Positions 1 through 9,674 of a stretch of DNA of 64,000 nucleotides are shown one piece after another. This stretch comes from Clostridiales bacterium (GTDB lineage Bacteria; Bacillota; Clostridia; Christensenellales; Borkfalkiaceae). The stretch covers positions 28,466 through 92,465 of the forward strand of contig DPQQ01000010.1 of NCBI GenBank assembly GCA_003538975.1, given 5' to 3'. Each line of letters begins with the position of its first letter. Position 1 is the first letter of the stretch. The notes beneath the pieces were generated by a model. That model was not told the origin of the DNA, ran no database searches, and saw only the letters and a list, made by a program, of their open reading frames with translations. The position numbers were made by a program, and so were the translations under genes.

Positions 1-627
1 AGATGCGAACATTGCGAAGGCGACGGCATGATGAAGATAGAAATGCACTTTTTACCGGATATTTACGTTCCGTGCGAAGTATGTCACGGTACGAGATATA
101 ACCGTGAAACTTTGCAGGTAAAGTATAAGGGCAAAAATATTGCGGAAGTTTTGAATATGACCGTGGACGAAGCGGTGGATTTTTTCGAACACATTCCTTC
201 GGTATACAATAAAATAAAAACTCTTCAGGACGTAGGTCTCAGTTATATAAGACTGGGGCAGAGTTCGACCACGCTTTCGGGCGGCGAAGCGCAGAGAGTA
301 AAACTCGCCACCGAGCTCAGCAAACGTTCGACGGGCAGAACTTTATACATTCTGGACGAGCCGACGACCGGGCTTCATTCTTACGACGTCGAAAAGCTTT
401 GCTCCATATTAAAAAGGCTCAGAGACAACGGCAATACCGTTCTCATAATCGAGCATAATCTCGACGTAATAAAAATTTCGGACTATATCATAGATCTCGG
501 ACCGGAAGGCGGCGACGGCGGCGGCACCGTGATTGCCGAAGGCACGCCCGAACAAATCGCAGAAGTAAAAACCAGCTACACAGGCGAATTTTTACGTCCG
601 CTTCTTAGCTTACCCGAAAAGAACTAA
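1..627 (+). CDS. uvrA: UvrABC excinuclease subunit A, C-terminal part (partial at window edge)
   Basis: This is the last ~208 residues of UvrA, the damage-sensing ATPase of nucleotide excision repair, which dimerises and loads UvrB on lesions. The reading frame is open to base 1, where the end of the zinc-binding module is visible (CEHCEGDG, then PCEVCHG). It continues into the second ABC ATPase domain: the signature LSGGEAQRVKLATEL, Walker B ILDEPTTGLH, and the switch histidine in IIEHNLDV. The ATG at base 28 is internal and is not the gene start. The C-terminal tail is short, as is usual in Clostridia. The gene ends at a strong hairpin terminator and converges on the minus-strand glycosidase. 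The family assignment is near certain; only the 5' part is missing. Confidence 0.97.
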   Translation, partial: RCEHCEGDGMMKIEMHFLPDIYVPCEVCHGTRYNRETLQVKYKGKNIAEVLNMTVDEAVDFFEHIPSVYNKIKTLQDVGLSYIRLGQSSTTLSGGEAQRVKLATELSKRSTGRTLYILDEPTTGLHSYDVEKLCSILKRLRDNGNTVLIIEHNLDVIKISDYIIDLGPEGGDGGGTVIAEGTPEQIAEVKTSYTGEFLRPLLSLPEKN

Positions 628-635
628 ATAAAAAG

Positions 636-667
636 AAAAAAGTTCCGTTTTGCACGGAACTTTTTAT
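636..667. terminator. Bidirectional intrinsic terminator between uvrA and the GH20 gene
   Basis: The arms AGTTCCGT (641-648) and ACGGAACT (654-661) form a perfect stem. It is extended by an A-run on the left and a T-run on the right, with a 5-base loop. The A/T flanks let it work for uvrA on plus and for the converging glycosidase on minus. Confidence 0.85.
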
Positions 668-708
668 ATTGTAAAATCCTGTCGATTGAATTTTATAAAC
701 TAAACGTA

Positions 709-2355
709 TTATACGAAATTCTGACCGGTGGTGTAGTTACGCATGTAAAAGTTAAAGTTATCGCCCGAACCGAACTTTTCGGGATCATTATAAGGAGGAA
801 GAATTTCAAGTTCGAGTTCGTCTATTATATCGATTTTTCCGTCCAGAAGCTCTTTAAGTCTTACCGTGCAGTCTTTTATTCTTAAAATAAGTCCGCCGAT
901 ACGCGCGTCGTGTACTTCGAATCCGCAGCCTTTGTTTTCATAAAACCACTGTTTTCTGAAAGCGAGATAAAACGCCTCGACCTTTTCGGGCAGAGCTTCG
1001 TAGACGGCGATAAGATTTTCAAGCTCTTTTCTGTCGCCGGCTTTGAACGCTTTGTAAGCCGCCCTTGTTTTTATGCCGAGATCGAATTTATCGCTAAGGA
1101 CGAGGCAGAGTTTGTAAAGAACGTCGTAAACGTAGCCGAATTTTTCGTTTTTAACGTATTTTTTAAGTTCTTCGGCATACTTTTTATATTTTTCTGCTCC
1201 GTCTTTTGTTACGTTCGCGTCGCGCCAGCCTAAAAAGCAATCGTTATAGAGCATGAATTTACAGGGGTTAAAGGGAAGGGTGCCCGTAAAATTACTGAGA
1301 GTAGGCTGTTGATAGATAAGGTTGGGCTTATCCATGGCGAGAGCTTCTTCCATGGTAAGTCCGAAGATTTCGGTAAACTTTTCGTCTATCTTTTTTATAT
1401 CGGTGACTCCCTTATAAAGCATCGCCGCATGGAATAACGACGGATAAATCGAACGCTTGCTCGCTTCGTGTCCGTTGTCGCCCCATATGGTCATTATAAC
1501 GTTTTTAATGCCGTACTTTTCTGCGATCGGCAGAGAAACGGTATTAGCTTCGAAACTCTGGAAGTTATTCGGCGCAAATCCGCTCCAGCACCAGCAACCG
1601 CCCGCAAACCACAATTCGTTTCTGAACTGCTTGTGTGAAGAAAGCATCGCGTCGTAAGTCTTTTCGTCCTTAGAATAATAATCCCAGTAACATAACGATA
1701 CGTTTTCGGGTACTTTTTCGAGAGCTTCTTCCGAAAATTCGACGAACTCGTCCGAACGATAACTCGCTTTAACAAGAGAAAAGAACATATCCGACCACAT
1801 AACGGGTTTGAAGTTATATTTTTCGGCAATTTCGCAGACCTTTTTAAGATGTCCGAGAAGTATATCGAGACGATTTTTATATCCGTTTTCAGCAAGATAT
1901 TTGCCGAGACCTACAAAATGAGCTTCGTCCATGCCGATGTTGATGTATTCCGAATCGAAGCAATCGCGCATGGTTTTGAACATTTTGTCTATAAGCGCGT
2001 AAGTTCTGTCGTCGCCTACCAGAAGAATATCGTTGCAATCGAAAAATTCGCTGTACGGATACCACGGCGCAAGACAGCCGAGATGGGCGAGAGTCTGTAT
2101 GCAGGGGATAAGTTCTATGCCTTTTGTTTTGCCGTAGGCGTTTATTTCTTTCATTTCTTTTGCGGTAAACGCACCCCTCAAATATCCGAAGTAATCTTCG
2201 CCTTCGATTTTATAAGTGTCTTCGGTGTAGAGCATAAGGGAATTGTATCCCATTTTCGCTATATCGTCTATAAAAGTTTTCAAAAAAGAAAGATTGGGAA
2301 CCGCGTCTCTCGAACAGTCGAGCATCACGCAAAGCTTTCCTTCGCTGTTTTTCAT
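709..2355 (-). CDS. Glycoside hydrolase family 20-type beta-N-acetylhexosaminidase
   Basis: This 548-residue cytoplasmic protein has no signal peptide. Its N-terminal half reads as a TIM barrel of the GH20 catalytic type. The hallmark is the Asp-Glu pair in IGMDEAH (D143-E144); in GH20 enzymes these act in substrate-assisted hydrolysis, removing terminal GlcNAc or GalNAc. Tryptophan-rich barrel strands (WFAGGCWCWSGF, IMTIWGDNG) fit the sugar pocket. The C-terminal ~170 residues are helical and of unknown role. The length suits the cytosolic single-barrel exo-hexosaminidases of Firmicutes. An AAAGGAGA ribosome site sits just upstream of the ATG. It is monocistronic between two terminators, with no transporter beside it, so its substrate (mucin, host glycan or cell-wall sugar) cannot be told. 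Confidence 0.8.
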   Translation of the reverse strand: MKNSEGKLCVMLDCSRDAVPNLSFLKTFIDDIAKMGYNSLMLYTEDTYKIEGEDYFGYLRGAFTAKEMKEINAYGKTKGIELIPCIQTLAHLGCLAPWYPYSEFFDCNDILLVGDDRTYALIDKMFKTMRDCFDSEYINIGMDEAHFVGLGKYLAENGYKNRLDILLGHLKKVCEIAEKYNFKPVMWSDMFFSLVKASYRSDEFVEFSEEALEKVPENVSLCYWDYYSKDEKTYDAMLSSHKQFRNELWFAGGCWCWSGFAPNNFQSFEANTVSLPIAEKYGIKNVIMTIWGDNGHEASKRSIYPSLFHAAMLYKGVTDIKKIDEKFTEIFGLTMEEALAMDKPNLIYQQPTLSNFTGTLPFNPCKFMLYNDCFLGWRDANVTKDGAEKYKKYAEELKKYVKNEKFGYVYDVLYKLCLVLSDKFDLGIKTRAAYKAFKAGDRKELENLIAVYEALPEKVEAFYLAFRKQWFYENKGCGFEVHDARIGGLILRIKDCTVRLKELLDGKIDIIDELELEILPPYNDPEKFGSGDNFNFYMRNYTTGQNFV

Positions 2356-2524
2356 ATTTTCTCCTTTAATGCGGCGGTTTTCGCCTTATATTCTAAAAAC
2401 AGTTTAACATAATTTTTATATCCGTTCAATAGCAAAAACAAAGGTCGTACTGTCAAAAGTTAAGATTTTTATTTATTAAAACATATAAAAGTTAATATAA
2501 AACGTGCCGTCGCCGATTTAACAT

Positions 2525-2556
2525 AAAAAAGGCGGAAGTCTTTCGGGACTTCCGCC
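2525..2556 (-). terminator. Intrinsic terminator of ychF
   Basis: A perfect 10-bp stem (GGCGGAAGTC at 2531-2540, GACTTCCGCC at 2547-2556) with a 6-base loop. On the minus strand it is followed by a run of U, the A-run at 2525-2530. Confidence 0.85.
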
Positions 2557-2583
2557 ACAGTGTTTTTTATAGTAATAAAACAA

Positions 2584-3681
2584 TTATACGTTGAAGCGGA
2601 ATAAAACTACGTCGTTATCCTGCATGACGTAATCTTTGCCTTCGGAGCGGACTTTGCCCTTTTCTTTCGCGGCGTTCCAGGAGCCGAGTTCTACGAGAAC
2701 GGAGTAGTCCACTATTTCCGCTCTTATGAAGCCCTTTTCGAAATCGCTGTGAATTTTGCCCGCCGCCTGCGGAGCTTTGGTGCCTTTTTTGATCGTCCAG
2801 GCTCTTACTTCTTTTTCGCCGGCGGTAAGGTAGCTTATAAGACCTAAAAGGGAATAGGATTTTTTAACGAGTCTGTTAAGTCCCGATTCTTCGAGACCGA
2901 GATCGTTTAAAAACATTTTCTGTTCGTCCGGTTCGAGCATCGAAATTTCTTCTTCCGTTTTTGCGGAGATGACGAGACATTCCGCACCCGTCGATTTTGC
3001 GTAGTCGATGACCTGCTTCGCAAGGGGAATTTCTCCTTCGGGTTTCCCGAGATCGTTTTCGGAAATGTTAGCCGCATAAATTACGGGTTTGTCGGTGATT
3101 AAAAATAGCGTGGAAACGAACTCCTGCTCGTCTTCCGTCATAGGCATGGATGAAACGAGCTGACCTTTTTCGAGCCAGGCTTTGACCTTTTCGAGAATTT
3201 CCTCTTCGACTTTGTATTTTTTGTCGCCGCCGCGCACGAGCTGAAGGGTTTTGTCTATTCTTCTCTGAATAAGTTCGAGATCGGAGTAGATGAGTTCGAG
3301 ATTTATGGTTTCGATGTCGCGGAGCGGATCCACGGTGTCCGAAACGTGAGTTATGTTTTCGTCTTCGAAGCATCTTACGACGTGTACTATGGCGTCGGTT
3401 TCTCTTATGTTAGCCAAAAACTTATTTCCGAGACCTTCGCCCTTGGACGCGCCTTTTACAAGTCCCGCAATGTCTACGAATTCTATAACCGCGGGGGTTA
3501 TTTTTTTAGTGTTGTAAAGTTTGCCTAAAACTTCGAGTCTTTCGTCGGGAACGGCAACGATGCCTACGTTCGGTTCGATCGTGCAGAAGGGGTAATTGGC
3601 GCATTCGGCGCCGGCATGCGTTATCGCGTTGAAAAGTGTGGACTTACCCACGTTCGGAAGTCCTACTACGCCTAATTTCAT
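2584..3681 (-). CDS. ychF: Redox/ribosome-associated GTPase-like ATPase YchF (OLA1 family)
   Basis: At 365 residues this is the usual length for YchF, a universally conserved P-loop protein that binds ribosomes and hydrolyses ATP in preference to GTP. Residues 1-15 carry the P-loop GLPNVGKST. The G2/G3 region follows (NYPFCTIEPN, then FVDIAGLVKGASKGEGLGN). The usual NKxD is replaced by a NxSE-type motif (NISEND), the basis of its ATP specificity. The C-terminal ~85 residues form the TGS domain. The start is supported by a GGAG site 9 bases upstream. It is followed by its own terminator and is divergent from argS. Not strictly linked to any pathway in the window. Confidence 0.95.
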   Translation of the reverse strand: MKLGVVGLPNVGKSTLFNAITHAGAECANYPFCTIEPNVGIVAVPDERLEVLGKLYNTKKITPAVIEFVDIAGLVKGASKGEGLGNKFLANIRETDAIVHVVRCFEDENITHVSDTVDPLRDIETINLELIYSDLELIQRRIDKTLQLVRGGDKKYKVEEEILEKVKAWLEKGQLVSSMPMTEDEQEFVSTLFLITDKPVIYAANISENDLGKPEGEIPLAKQVIDYAKSTGAECLVISAKTEEEISMLEPDEQKMFLNDLGLEESGLNRLVKKSYSLLGLISYLTAGEKEVRAWTIKKGTKAPQAAGKIHSDFEKGFIRAEIVDYSVLVELGSWNAAKEKGKVRSEGKDYVMQDNDVVLFRFNV

Positions 3682-3876
3682 ATTTATCTCCGGATAGTTT
3701 AATTATTTGTCTTAAAGGCCGGTAAAAATATTTTAGATATACCTTACCGCCGCAATCAATTATACGACAAAAATACTTAAAAAACAAGTTGTTTTCGTTT
3801 GTTTTGCAAAATAAAGACAAAATAGCCTTAAATTACGGTTTTTGTACAAAAATCATGCGCAATTTCGGAAAATCGA

Positions 3877-3905
3877 TTGATAATAGTTAAAAATTATGCT
3901 ATCAT
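3877..3905 (+). promoter_or_regulatory. Sigma-A type promoter for argS
   Basis: TTGATA (3877-3882), a 17-base spacer and TATCAT (3900-3905), 39 bases before the argS ATG. The rest of the 263-base divergent gap between ychF and argS is AT-rich, with no other feature seen. Confidence 0.65.
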
Positions 3906-3944
3906 TCTAATATAAAGACTGCTAATGTAAAAATACGGTGAATT

Positions 3945-5630
3945 ATGGACTATAAAGAATATATCGCGCAAAAACTCGACGTAAACGGAATGGATAAAGA
4001 AAGCATAGCCGCGGCTATAGAGGTGCCGCCGACGAACGAACTCGGCGATTTCGCTCTGCCGTGCTTCAAATTTTCGAGAGTTTTAAGAAAATCTCCGGCA
4101 GCGATTGCCGAAGAACTCAAAAACAATTTCGTAACCGACGAAGTTATTTCGGAAGTATCCGCAGTGAACGGTTATCTCAACTTCAAAGTAAACCGCGCGG
4201 GTAAAACGACTTCGGTCATAGATAAAATTTTATCCGAAGACGATAATTACGGCTCGTCGGATATCGGAAAAGGCAAAACGGTGTGCGTCGATTATTCTTC
4301 TGTAAACATTGCGAAACCTTTCCATATAGGACATCTTATGACTACTGTCATAGGTTCGAGCCTTTGTAAAATTTACAGATTTTTAGGGTATAAAGTAGTC
4401 GGCATCAACCATCTCGGCGATTACGGAACGCAGTTCGGCAAACTTATAGTGGCTTTCAAAAAATGGTCTTCGGTTGAAGCCGTAAACGAAGGCAGACTTA
4501 AAGAACTCACGAGAATTTACGTAAAATTCCACGAAGAAGCCGAAAAAGATCCCGCTCTCGACGACGAAGCGAGACATTATTTCAAACTTATCGAGGACGG
4601 CGACGAAGAAGCCAACGAACTTTTCAATCTGTTCAAAAAAATAACGCTGGAAGAAGTCGGCAAAATTTACGAAAAACTTAACGTTACTTTTGATTCTTAT
4701 GCGGGCGAAAGTTTTTATAACGATAAAATGCAGCCGATAATCGACGAACTCGAAGAAAAAGGCTTGTTAAAGACGAGCGAAGGCGCAAAGATAGTAGACC
4801 TTTCGGAATACAACATGCCGCCCTGTCTTATATTGAAGGCCGACGGATCTTCTCTTTATGCGACGAGAGATTTAGCCGCCGCCGTTTACAGAAAAAATAC
4901 TTACGATTTCGATAAATGCTTATACGTCGTAGCGTATCAGCAGAATCTTCACTTCAAACAATTCTTCAAGGTTTTAGAGCTTATGGGCAAGCCTTGGGCG
5001 AAAGATCTCGTTCACGTGGCGTTCGGTATGGTTTCTCTCGAAGACGGCGCGATGAGTACCCGTAAGGGTAAGGTCGTTCTTCTTGACGACGTTATAAACA
5101 AAACGATCGAAAAAGCGGCAGCTGTTATCGAAGCCAAAAACCCCGAACTCGAAAATAAAGAGGAAGTCGCTAAAACCGTCGGCACCGGCGCCGTTATTTT
5201 CGGCGCGCTCGCCAACAACAAGATAAAAGACATAGTATTCTCGATAGATAAAGTGCTTAACTTCGACGGCGAAACGGCTCCGTACGTTCAGTATACGGTC
5301 GCGCGCTGCAACAGTATACTTTCAAAGTCCGGCGTATCGGAATTCAGCTATTCCGTTCCCGAGCTTACGCCTTCGGAATACGATCTTATCGCAAAGCTCG
5401 GCGAGTTCCCCGACGTTGTAAAGTCCGCGGCGGAAAAATACGAACCGTCTTTCGTTACGAGATATGCGGTCGATCTTGCGTCGCTTTTCAATAAATTTTA
5501 TATAAACTGCAAAATTTTAGGGGCGGAGGATAATGTTAAAAACTTCAGACTTGCTCTCGTGAAATGCGTAAAAACCACGCTAACGAACGCTCTTAAACTT
5601 TTAGGAATCGGCACCGTCGAAAAAATGTAA
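3945..5630 (+). CDS. argS: Arginyl-tRNA synthetase
   Basis: Class I aminoacyl-tRNA synthetase that attaches arginine to tRNA-Arg. The 561 residues show the N-terminal Add1 domain (ELGDFALPCF), the class I signature HIGH at residues 127-130, and the ArgRS-specific MSTRKG at about 370 in place of a classical KMSKS loop. The C-terminal DALR anticodon-binding domain ends with a typical short helix. The length is usual for the Clostridial form. The ribosome site before ATG 3945 is weak, but a good promoter lies upstream. It is followed 41 bases later by a flavoprotein gene that is probably co-transcribed. Confidence 0.96.
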   Translation: MDYKEYIAQKLDVNGMDKESIAAAIEVPPTNELGDFALPCFKFSRVLRKSPAAIAEELKNNFVTDEVISEVSAVNGYLNFKVNRAGKTTSVIDKILSEDDNYGSSDIGKGKTVCVDYSSVNIAKPFHIGHLMTTVIGSSLCKIYRFLGYKVVGINHLGDYGTQFGKLIVAFKKWSSVEAVNEGRLKELTRIYVKFHEEAEKDPALDDEARHYFKLIEDGDEEANELFNLFKKITLEEVGKIYEKLNVTFDSYAGESFYNDKMQPIIDELEEKGLLKTSEGAKIVDLSEYNMPPCLILKADGSSLYATRDLAAAVYRKNTYDFDKCLYVVAYQQNLHFKQFFKVLELMGKPWAKDLVHVAFGMVSLEDGAMSTRKGKVVLLDDVINKTIEKAAAVIEAKNPELENKEEVAKTVGTGAVIFGALANNKIKDIVFSIDKVLNFDGETAPYVQYTVARCNSILSKSGVSEFSYSVPELTPSEYDLIAKLGEFPDVVKSAAEKYEPSFVTRYAVDLASLFNKFYINCKILGAEDNVKNFRLALVKCVKTTLTNALKLLGIGTVEKM

Positions 5631-5671
5631 CTTTTCAGTGCCGTATAAAAACAGCCTTTCAAGGAAATTTT

Positions 5672-6880
5672 ATGGAAAAATTCTCCGTTATAATAATAGG
5701 CGGCGGCGCTTCCGGCATCGATCTCGCCACGCTGTTCGTACAGTCGGGTTTCAAGGACTTCTGCATTGTCGAAAAGTCCGACCGCATCGGAAAAAAGCTC
5801 ATCGCGACGGGTAACGGGCAGGGCAATCTGACCAACAAAAACGTTTCGGATAAAAAGTATTTTTCGGGCGTAAAAGATTTTTACTCTTACGCCGTCAATC
5901 GTTTCGGTTTCAATAAAATAGTATCGTTTTACTCTTTGACGGGAATAATCCTTACCGAGGGCGAAGAAGGCAGATTTTATCCCGAATCGAAGCAGGCTTC
6001 TTCGGTGCTGGACGTAATAAGGGCGTTTTTAATCTATAACGCCGTAAACATAAAAACGGGGTTCGAAGTAAATTCCGTAAAAAAGAAAAACGGGCTGTTT
6101 GAAGTAACTTCGTCTTCCGGCGAAAAATTGTATGCCGACAGGGTGGTTTTCGCTTTCGGCGGAAGCTCGGGCAGACAGTTCGGAACAGACGGCTCGGCAT
6201 ATAAATTGGCTGTATCTCAAGGGCACAGGTGTACCGAAACGTATCCGTCGCTTGTTCAGCTAAAGACCGAAACCGATAAAATAAGGTCGCTTAAAGGCTT
6301 AAAAGCCGACGTAAAAATAACCGCGTTTTCGGACGGAAAGTTTGTCGGGCGCGCGGATGGCGAGATTTTATTCACCGATTACGGCGTATCGGGCAATTCC
6401 GTATTCAAAATATCGACTTATACGGCAGGAAAACCGGGCGTAGAACTCAATATCGAATTTTTGCCCGAAATAACGGAAAAAGAACTTGAAAACATAATCG
6501 CGTCGCGGCTCGAAAAGATGCCGTATATAGAAAAAAAAGACGTTTTTATCGGGCTTGTCAACAAGATGATCGGCAGAGCTTTGGTAGGAACGGCTCGCTC
6601 AGATGATGCCAAAGATCTTTCTAAGGCCGCCAAAAACTTCAGACTTAAAGTTACGGGCGATTTAGGGTTCAACTATTCGCAGGTAACGCGCGGCGGAATC
6701 TGCGTGAAAGACGTGGACGAAAAAACTTACGAAAGTAAGATAATCCGCGGCGTATATATAATAGGCGAAGCGCTTGACGTGGACGGCGAATGCGGAGGAT
6801 ATAATCTCCATTTCGCATTTGCTTCGGCGGCGTGCGCTGCGGAAGCGATTACAGGAAAGGAACTCGATTTTTTACGATAA
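5672..6880 (+). CDS. NAD(P)/FAD-dependent oxidoreductase, HI0933/BaiN-like flavoprotein
   Basis: A 402-residue flavoprotein. The N-terminal dinucleotide fold shows IIGGGASGIDLA, and the family motif GNGQGNLTN follows (the GNGRCN-type turn). A second nucleotide-contact motif FAFGGSSG lies mid-protein, and near the C-terminus VDGECGGYNLHFAFASA closes the FAD site. These features define the HI0933 family (Pfam HI0933_like); some members reduce bile-acid intermediates (BaiN), most have no known substrate. An AAGGA ribosome site precedes the ATG. It probably shares a transcript with argS. The bile-acid link is not supported by context, so no specific substrate is claimed. Confidence 0.85.
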   Translation: MEKFSVIIIGGGASGIDLATLFVQSGFKDFCIVEKSDRIGKKLIATGNGQGNLTNKNVSDKKYFSGVKDFYSYAVNRFGFNKIVSFYSLTGIILTEGEEGRFYPESKQASSVLDVIRAFLIYNAVNIKTGFEVNSVKKKNGLFEVTSSSGEKLYADRVVFAFGGSSGRQFGTDGSAYKLAVSQGHRCTETYPSLVQLKTETDKIRSLKGLKADVKITAFSDGKFVGRADGEILFTDYGVSGNSVFKISTYTAGKPGVELNIEFLPEITEKELENIIASRLEKMPYIEKKDVFIGLVNKMIGRALVGTARSDDAKDLSKAAKNFRLKVTGDLGFNYSQVTRGGICVKDVDEKTYESKIIRGVYIIGEALDVDGECGGYNLHFAFASAACAAEAITGKELDFLR

Positions 6881-7097
6881 CAAACGCAAATAAAGCGGCT
6901 GTGAATTTTGTTTTCTTCATTTCCAGAATTTTCTATTTATTAACCGCTTTATGATTTTACTTGATTTTTTTATTTTACTTTGCTTAAAAATAAAACCTTA
7001 TACTTGTTTAACCGACTTTCAGCCGGGAATTTTAACTTAAAAACGCAACCGATCATATATAAATTTCGGCTGCCGTGTTTTGACAAATCGGAGAATT

Positions 7098-7982
7098 ATG
7101 TTCGGAGCAATAATAATAAACGGGTACTTTTCGAACGAATCTATTTTGAACCAGACAGGGAGACTTATCGAAGAATTCGATAAACTCGGTATAAAAACCG
7201 AACTCTTAAAGAGTAACGAAGTAGTTTCGTTTCTTCCCGAAAATAAATTTTACGAAATAAAAAACGGAACGCTTATTCCGCTCAAAAATTACGATTTTAT
7301 AGTTTATCTTAACAAAGACCGCTATCAGGCCGAAAATCTCGAAAGGGCGGGTTACAGGCTTTTTAACAAGGCGCAGGCTATAATAGATTGCGACGATAAA
7401 ATGCTCACCTATAACAAACTTTCAGAAAAAGTAAGCGTGCCGGAAACGATTTCTTCGCCGATAATGTACGGTTCTTCCGACGATAAGAATTTTCTGGATA
7501 CGACGGAAAGCAGGCTCGGCTACCCTATAATAGTAAAAAACGTTTACGGATCCATGGGAAAAGAAGTCTATAAGGCGGATAACCGCACGGAGCTTGACGA
7601 GCTTTTTAACAAGCTGAAATTCTTCCCGCATCTTTACCAGAAAGCGATAATGCCGCTCGGAACGGATATAAGAGTTACCGTCATAGGCGGTAAAGCCGTT
7701 TCCGCAATGAGAAGAACTTCGATGTCGGACTTCCGTTCGAACGCAGCTCTCGGCGGAACTTGCGAAAAGACGGAATTGACGGACGATTTGAAGGAGATTT
7801 CGGAACTTTCGGCAAAAATATTGAACCTCGATTATGCCGGCGTGGACGTATTGTCAGACGGAGTGAAGAACTACGTGTGCGAAGTAAATTCAAACGCTTT
7901 TTTCAAAAAGTCGGAAGAAGTAACGGGCGTGAACATAGCGGGGCTTTACGCAGGACATATAGCGAAAGAACTTTCGGAATAA
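7098..7982 (+). CDS. RimK-like ATP-grasp ligase
   Basis: A 294-residue ATP-grasp enzyme of the RimK/LysX group, which joins an amino acid or peptide amine to a carboxylate through an acyl phosphate. Seen: an N-terminal pre-ATP-grasp domain, the nucleotide-binding stretch YPIIVKNVYGSMGKEV, the RimK-type DIRVTVIGGKAVSAMRR with a following serine-rich segment, and the metal-binding end YVCEVNSNAFF. The chosen ATG has a CGGAGA site 4-9 bases upstream; a TTG 18 bases earlier is in frame but has no such site. The 217 bases before it hold only a weak long-loop inverted repeat (AAAGCGG/CCGCTTT). The substrate is unknown. It could modify a ribosomal protein, a tail peptide or a small metabolite. Confidence 0.75.
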   Translation: MFGAIIINGYFSNESILNQTGRLIEEFDKLGIKTELLKSNEVVSFLPENKFYEIKNGTLIPLKNYDFIVYLNKDRYQAENLERAGYRLFNKAQAIIDCDDKMLTYNKLSEKVSVPETISSPIMYGSSDDKNFLDTTESRLGYPIIVKNVYGSMGKEVYKADNRTELDELFNKLKFFPHLYQKAIMPLGTDIRVTVIGGKAVSAMRRTSMSDFRSNAALGGTCEKTELTDDLKEISELSAKILNLDYAGVDVLSDGVKNYVCEVNSNAFFKKSEEVTGVNIAGLYAGHIAKELSE

Positions 7983-8073
7983 AGCATAAAATCAAATAAA
8001 AAGTATAAATATAAAACAAAACGTTTAAAAAGAGATTATTCAAAAGAGATTTTGAAACAAAGGAGAAATTTTT

Positions 8074-9525
8074 ATGCCTAAATTCATAAAATTATCCGAA
8101 GAGATATTGAAGGGGCAAAGTTTATCCGTAGTAAGAGAGATAGGACGGCAGATGGGCGTTCAGTCGCCGAGTTCGCTCTCCATACCGGGACTTATATCCG
8201 AGATACTTAAAATTCAGTCGGGCGAACTTGCTCCCGTAAAGCAGGTTAAGCGTGGCGCGCCGAGTAAACCCGTGGACGTAAGCGCGTTTTACGAACGTAC
8301 CGAAACCGATAATATGCAGACAACAGATTTACAAAAAAAACTCCCCGAATGTAACTACGACAACGTGAAAACCGTATCTGAAAATTCTGAAATAATTATG
8401 CGCGACGACAGTGAAAATTTAATAACGGGCGTACTCGAACAGCATGTTTCGGGATACGGCTTTTTAAGAGTAAACAATTATGAAAATTCGGACGGCGACG
8501 TGTACGTTTCTCAGCAGAATATCAAAAAGTATAATCTGCGCCGCGGAGACAAAGTTACCTGCAAGGCTCGCCCCACGCAGGCGAACGCCGCCGCGCTTAC
8601 AGAAGTCGTTTCGATAAACGATTTATCGCCGGAAGTCTTTTTGAAGCGTAAAAATTTCGACGATCTCGTGCCGTATTATCCGACGGACAGAATAAGACTC
8701 GAAACCGAACCCGGCGTTTTGTCTACGAGATGCGCGGATCTTTTCGCTCCGCTCGGAATGGGGCAAAGGGGACTTATCGTAGCGCCTCCCAAAGCCGGAA
8801 AAACCACGTTTCTGAAAGCGATGGCTTCCGCTATCGAAAAAAATTATCCCGACATTAAACTTATCATTCTTCTTATCGACGAACGTCCCGAAGAAGTGAC
8901 CGACATGAAGCGTTCGGTAAAAGGCGAAGTCGTTTATTCGACCTTCGACGAAAATCCCGAACACCACATAAGGGCTGCGGAACTTGTTATAAACCGCGCG
9001 AAACGACTTGTCGAAGTCGGCAAAAACGTCGTTATTTTAATGGATTCGATAACAAAACTCACAAGAGCATACAATAATCTCGTCGAAAGTTCGGGCAAAA
9101 CGCTTTCGGGCGGAATAGATCCCGCGGCGCTTTACGCTCCCAAAAAGTTTTTCGGAGCGGCTCGTAATATCGAGAGCGGCGGAAGCCTGACGCTTATTTC
9201 AACCGCACTCGTCGATACCGGCAGCCGTATGGACGACGTTATTTACGAAGAGTTCAAAGGCACCGGAAATATGGAAATTCATCTTTCGAGAGATCTTGCC
9301 GAGAAGAGAATTTTCCCCGCGATCGACATAGTAAAATCCGGTACGAGACGGGACGATTTGCTCCTTACCGACAAGGAGAGAACGGCTGTTTATAAACTCC
9401 GCAAACTTTTCGGCGAATCGGAAGACGCTACCGAAAATTTTTTAACGATGCTTTCTAAGACCAAGACCAACGAAGAATTCGTTAACAAGGTAGATTCATG
9501 GATAGAGCTTTATAAAAATAATTAA
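8074..9525 (+). CDS. rho: Transcription termination factor Rho
   Basis: The hexameric RNA helicase that ends transcription at Rho-dependent sites. The 483 residues show an N-terminal Rho_N helical domain (LVREIGRQMGV region), a poorly conserved linker, the cold-shock RNA-binding fold (GYGFLRVN around 130), and a RecA-type motor with Walker A APPKAGKTT at 237-245 and the Walker B strand VVILMDSITKLTRAYN. The Q-loop region ESGGSLTLISTAL and R-loop (GTGNMEIHLSRDLAEKR) are intact. AAAGGAG precedes the ATG. It stands alone with its own terminator. Its presence alongside many strong hairpin terminators shows both termination modes are in use. Confidence 0.97.
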   Translation: MPKFIKLSEEILKGQSLSVVREIGRQMGVQSPSSLSIPGLISEILKIQSGELAPVKQVKRGAPSKPVDVSAFYERTETDNMQTTDLQKKLPECNYDNVKTVSENSEIIMRDDSENLITGVLEQHVSGYGFLRVNNYENSDGDVYVSQQNIKKYNLRRGDKVTCKARPTQANAAALTEVVSINDLSPEVFLKRKNFDDLVPYYPTDRIRLETEPGVLSTRCADLFAPLGMGQRGLIVAPPKAGKTTFLKAMASAIEKNYPDIKLIILLIDERPEEVTDMKRSVKGEVVYSTFDENPEHHIRAAELVINRAKRLVEVGKNVVILMDSITKLTRAYNNLVESSGKTLSGGIDPAALYAPKKFFGAARNIESGGSLTLISTALVDTGSRMDDVIYEEFKGTGNMEIHLSRDLAEKRIFPAIDIVKSGTRRDDLLLTDKERTAVYKLRKLFGESEDATENFLTMLSKTKTNEEFVNKVDSWIELYKNN

Positions 9526-9533
9526 ATAAGATT

Positions 9534-9569
9534 AAAAAAGAAGCGACGTTTTCAGCGTCGCTTCTTTTA
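9534..9569. terminator. Intrinsic terminator of rho (bidirectional with spoIIE)
   Basis: The arms AGAAGCGACG (9539-9548) and CGTCGCTTCT (9556-9565) pair perfectly around a 7-base loop. A-runs and T-runs flank both sides, so it can serve the converging spoIIE gene too. Confidence 0.85.
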
Positions 9570-9674
9570 TGCTGTTTTTTATCAAGGAATGATTTCGGCG
9601 ATACAGGTTATATAAAAACCGACCTTGTTTTTATAATTTTCGCCTTTTTTTATAAATTCTTTATAAAATCGCCG

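Noticed and set aside
1849..2412. 187-codon plus-strand ORF over the GH20 gene
   Set aside because: Antisense shadow; no ribosome site and no recognisable domain, whereas the minus-strand gene has catalytic motifs.
7080..7097. Upstream TTG start for the ATP-grasp gene
   Set aside because: No ribosome site at the right distance; the ATG at 7098 has CGGAGA.
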